A program made the translations under genes and the position numbers. Below, piece by piece: positions 12,329-13,093 of a DNA stretch of 13,093 nt (its first letter is position 1; every line of letters starts with the position of its first letter). Origin of the DNA: Peptostreptococcaceae bacterium. GTDB lineage: Bacteria > Bacillota_A > Clostridia > Peptostreptococcales > Acidaminobacteraceae. The notes beneath the pieces are model-generated. The model was not told the origin of the DNA. It ran no database searches and saw only the letters and a program-made list of their open reading frames with translations. The stretch is from the NCBI GenBank assembly GCA_013619035.1, contig JABXKX010000593.1, positions 1-13,093 of the forward strand, read 5' to 3'.

Positions 12329-12910
12329 CTATCCTAATGGAAGGATTGTTTTGTTGTATTTTTCATTGAGTATTTCAGCGAATCCAGTATAGATAGCTGA
12401 TGCGCCACAGAAGATTCCTTCTATGCCAGTGATTGTTTTGATGACTTGATTACCAGTTGCATCACCAAGTGCTAGTAAGAAGAATAAAATTGCAAGTGAT
12501 CCGAATACTACTTGTAATGCTTTGTTCCCATTTCTAGTTCCAAAATACATACCAGTAGTAAAAATACCCCACATAATTAAATATGCAACCATTGCACCTT
12601 CAGTAGGCTCAACACCTATACCAAGTTGTGGAAGTGCTATTAATCCTACTAATGTAAGCCAGAAGCATCCGTATGAAGTGAAGGCAACTGTACCAAAGGT
12701 ATTGCCTTTTACCCATTCCATTATACCCGCGATAACTTGTGCTATACCACCGTAAAAAATCCCCATTGCTAAAATCATTGTTCCAAGTGGAAACAGACCA
12801 GCATTATGAAGATTTAATAAAACTGTTGTCATTCCAAATGCTAATAGACCAAGCGGTGCTGGATTTGCAGTTAAATCCTTTTTAATCATCGTAATAGTTT
12901 CTTGTTGCAT
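12329..12910 (-). CDS. acetate/succinate transporter, GPR1/FUN34/YaaH (SatP) family
   Basis: A 193-residue inner-membrane protein with six predicted helices. It carries the family signature NPAPLGLLAFGMTT at 16-29 and the FGTVAFTSYGCFWL stretch at 72-85. Characterised members (E. coli SatP, yeast Ato1) carry acetate and succinate with protons, or form acetate channels, as hexamers. Acetate is the likely substrate, by family only. ATG 12910 is chosen because GGAGG (12922-12918 region) lies seven bases upstream; an in-frame ATG at 12976 would read through the tandem repeats and has no ribosome site. The region just upstream holds two 46-base repeats with dyads, suggesting control by a DNA-binding regulator. 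Two tandem hairpins end the transcript. Confidence 0.92.
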   Translation of the reverse strand: MQQETITMIKKDLTANPAPLGLLAFGMTTVLLNLHNAGLFPLGTMILAMGIFYGGIAQVIAGIMEWVKGNTFGTVAFTSYGCFWLTLVGLIALPQLGIGVEPTEGAMVAYLIMWGIFTTGMYFGTRNGNKALQVVFGSLAILFFLLALGDATGNQVIKTITGIEGIFCGASAIYTGFAEILNEKYNKTILPLG

Positions 12911-12922
12911 TAAATAACCTCC

Positions 12923-13014
12923 AAGTTCTATATTTATTTCACAAGCTATATTGTATAGCTTAAACACTAAGTTCAATATTTATTTGACCAGCTATATTGT
13001 ATAGCTTAAATATT
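12923..13014 (-). repeat. two tandem 46-bp repeats, each with a dyad, upstream of the transporter
   Basis: Bases 12923-12968 and 12969-13014 match at 41 of 46 positions by my alignment. Each holds the perfect dyad AGCTATA-TTG-TATAGCT (12944-12960 and 12990-13006); in the first copy it extends by one more pair. The array ends at the ribosome site of the transporter gene. The arrangement suits a pair of helically phased regulator sites over the promoter, although I could not place the -35 and -10 with confidence. Confidence 0.85.
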
Positions 13015-13093
13015 AAAAAGTAAACTAGTATTAACAAAAGTGGGAATTTTTTTTATGGAACTTCTGTATGATCATATGTAAGTGATAGAAATA
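13015..13093. other. non-coding window edge
   Basis: No ORF or RNA gene is seen. A run of eight T (13047-13054 region) and a small palindrome TATGATCATA near 13069 are present without clear meaning. Confidence 0.4.

Noticed and set aside
12522..12755. 77-codon plus-strand frame
   Set aside because: Antisense shadow of the SatP-family membrane gene; its pattern mirrors the helices of the real gene.
12923..13014. CRISPR array
   Set aside because: Only two copies, directly abutting with no spacers, located at a promoter.
1..13093. Mobile element, phage or defence island
   Set aside because: I saw no transposase, integrase, phage or toxin-antitoxin gene and no target-site duplications; the Tn5 end at 1-19 is a library adapter. 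Composition looks uniform by eye.

Overview
This is a gene-dense, AT-rich window (13,093 bp) that reads as chromosome of a low-GC Gram-positive-type bacterium (Bacillota, clostridia-like, or a related Acholeplasma/Izemoplasma-type lineage; I cannot decide from the sequence). Supporting signs are strong Shine-Dalgarno sites of the GGAGG type, arginine coded mostly by AGA, a RelQ-type small alarmone synthetase, a YdiF-like ABC-F protein and a YtqA/YhcC-type radical SAM protein. One gene ends in TGA and tryptophan is TGG, so the ordinary bacterial code applies. The first 19 bases are the Tn5/Nextera mosaic-end sequence, so the left edge is a library adapter and genomic sequence begins at about base 20.

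Layout. 20-846 (minus): 3'-truncated cupin-like/HD-GYP signalling protein. 964-1950 (plus): DmpA/P1-type self-processing aminopeptidase, convergent with a 79-residue orphan protein (1967-2206, minus) across a shared hairpin. 2353-2748: Usp-like protein. 2837-3781: radical SAM protein. 3858-4679: RelQ-like (p)ppGpp synthetase with a C-terminal extension. 4718-5410: metallophosphoesterase. 5452-6000: conserved-looking protein of unknown role. 6071-6493: hotdog thioesterase (FlK-like). 6661-7305: HAD phosphatase. 7306-7629: a structured leader with a 33-codon ORF and a terminator. 7630-9513: ABC-F ATPase. 9549-10439 (minus): EamA/DMT transporter. 10659-12011: RNA m5U methyltransferase of the TrmA/RlmD family. 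12329-12910 (minus): acetate/succinate (GPR1/FUN34/YaaH) transporter preceded by two tandem 46-bp repeats, each carrying a dyad.

Most genes look like separate transcription units with their own extended -10 promoter, a very short leader and a terminator hairpin that often begins inside the stop codon. Common themes are nucleotide signalling (HD-GYP, RelQ), ribosome and translation factors (ABC-F, rRNA m5U methylation, possibly tRNA modification by the radical SAM protein) and small housekeeping hydrolases. I see no mobile element, CRISPR array, tRNA or rRNA. The most interesting parts are regulatory DNA: the uORF/terminator leader ahead of the ABC-F gene, the overlapping inverted repeats between the DMT and methyltransferase genes, and the tandem dyad repeats upstream of the acetate-type transporter.
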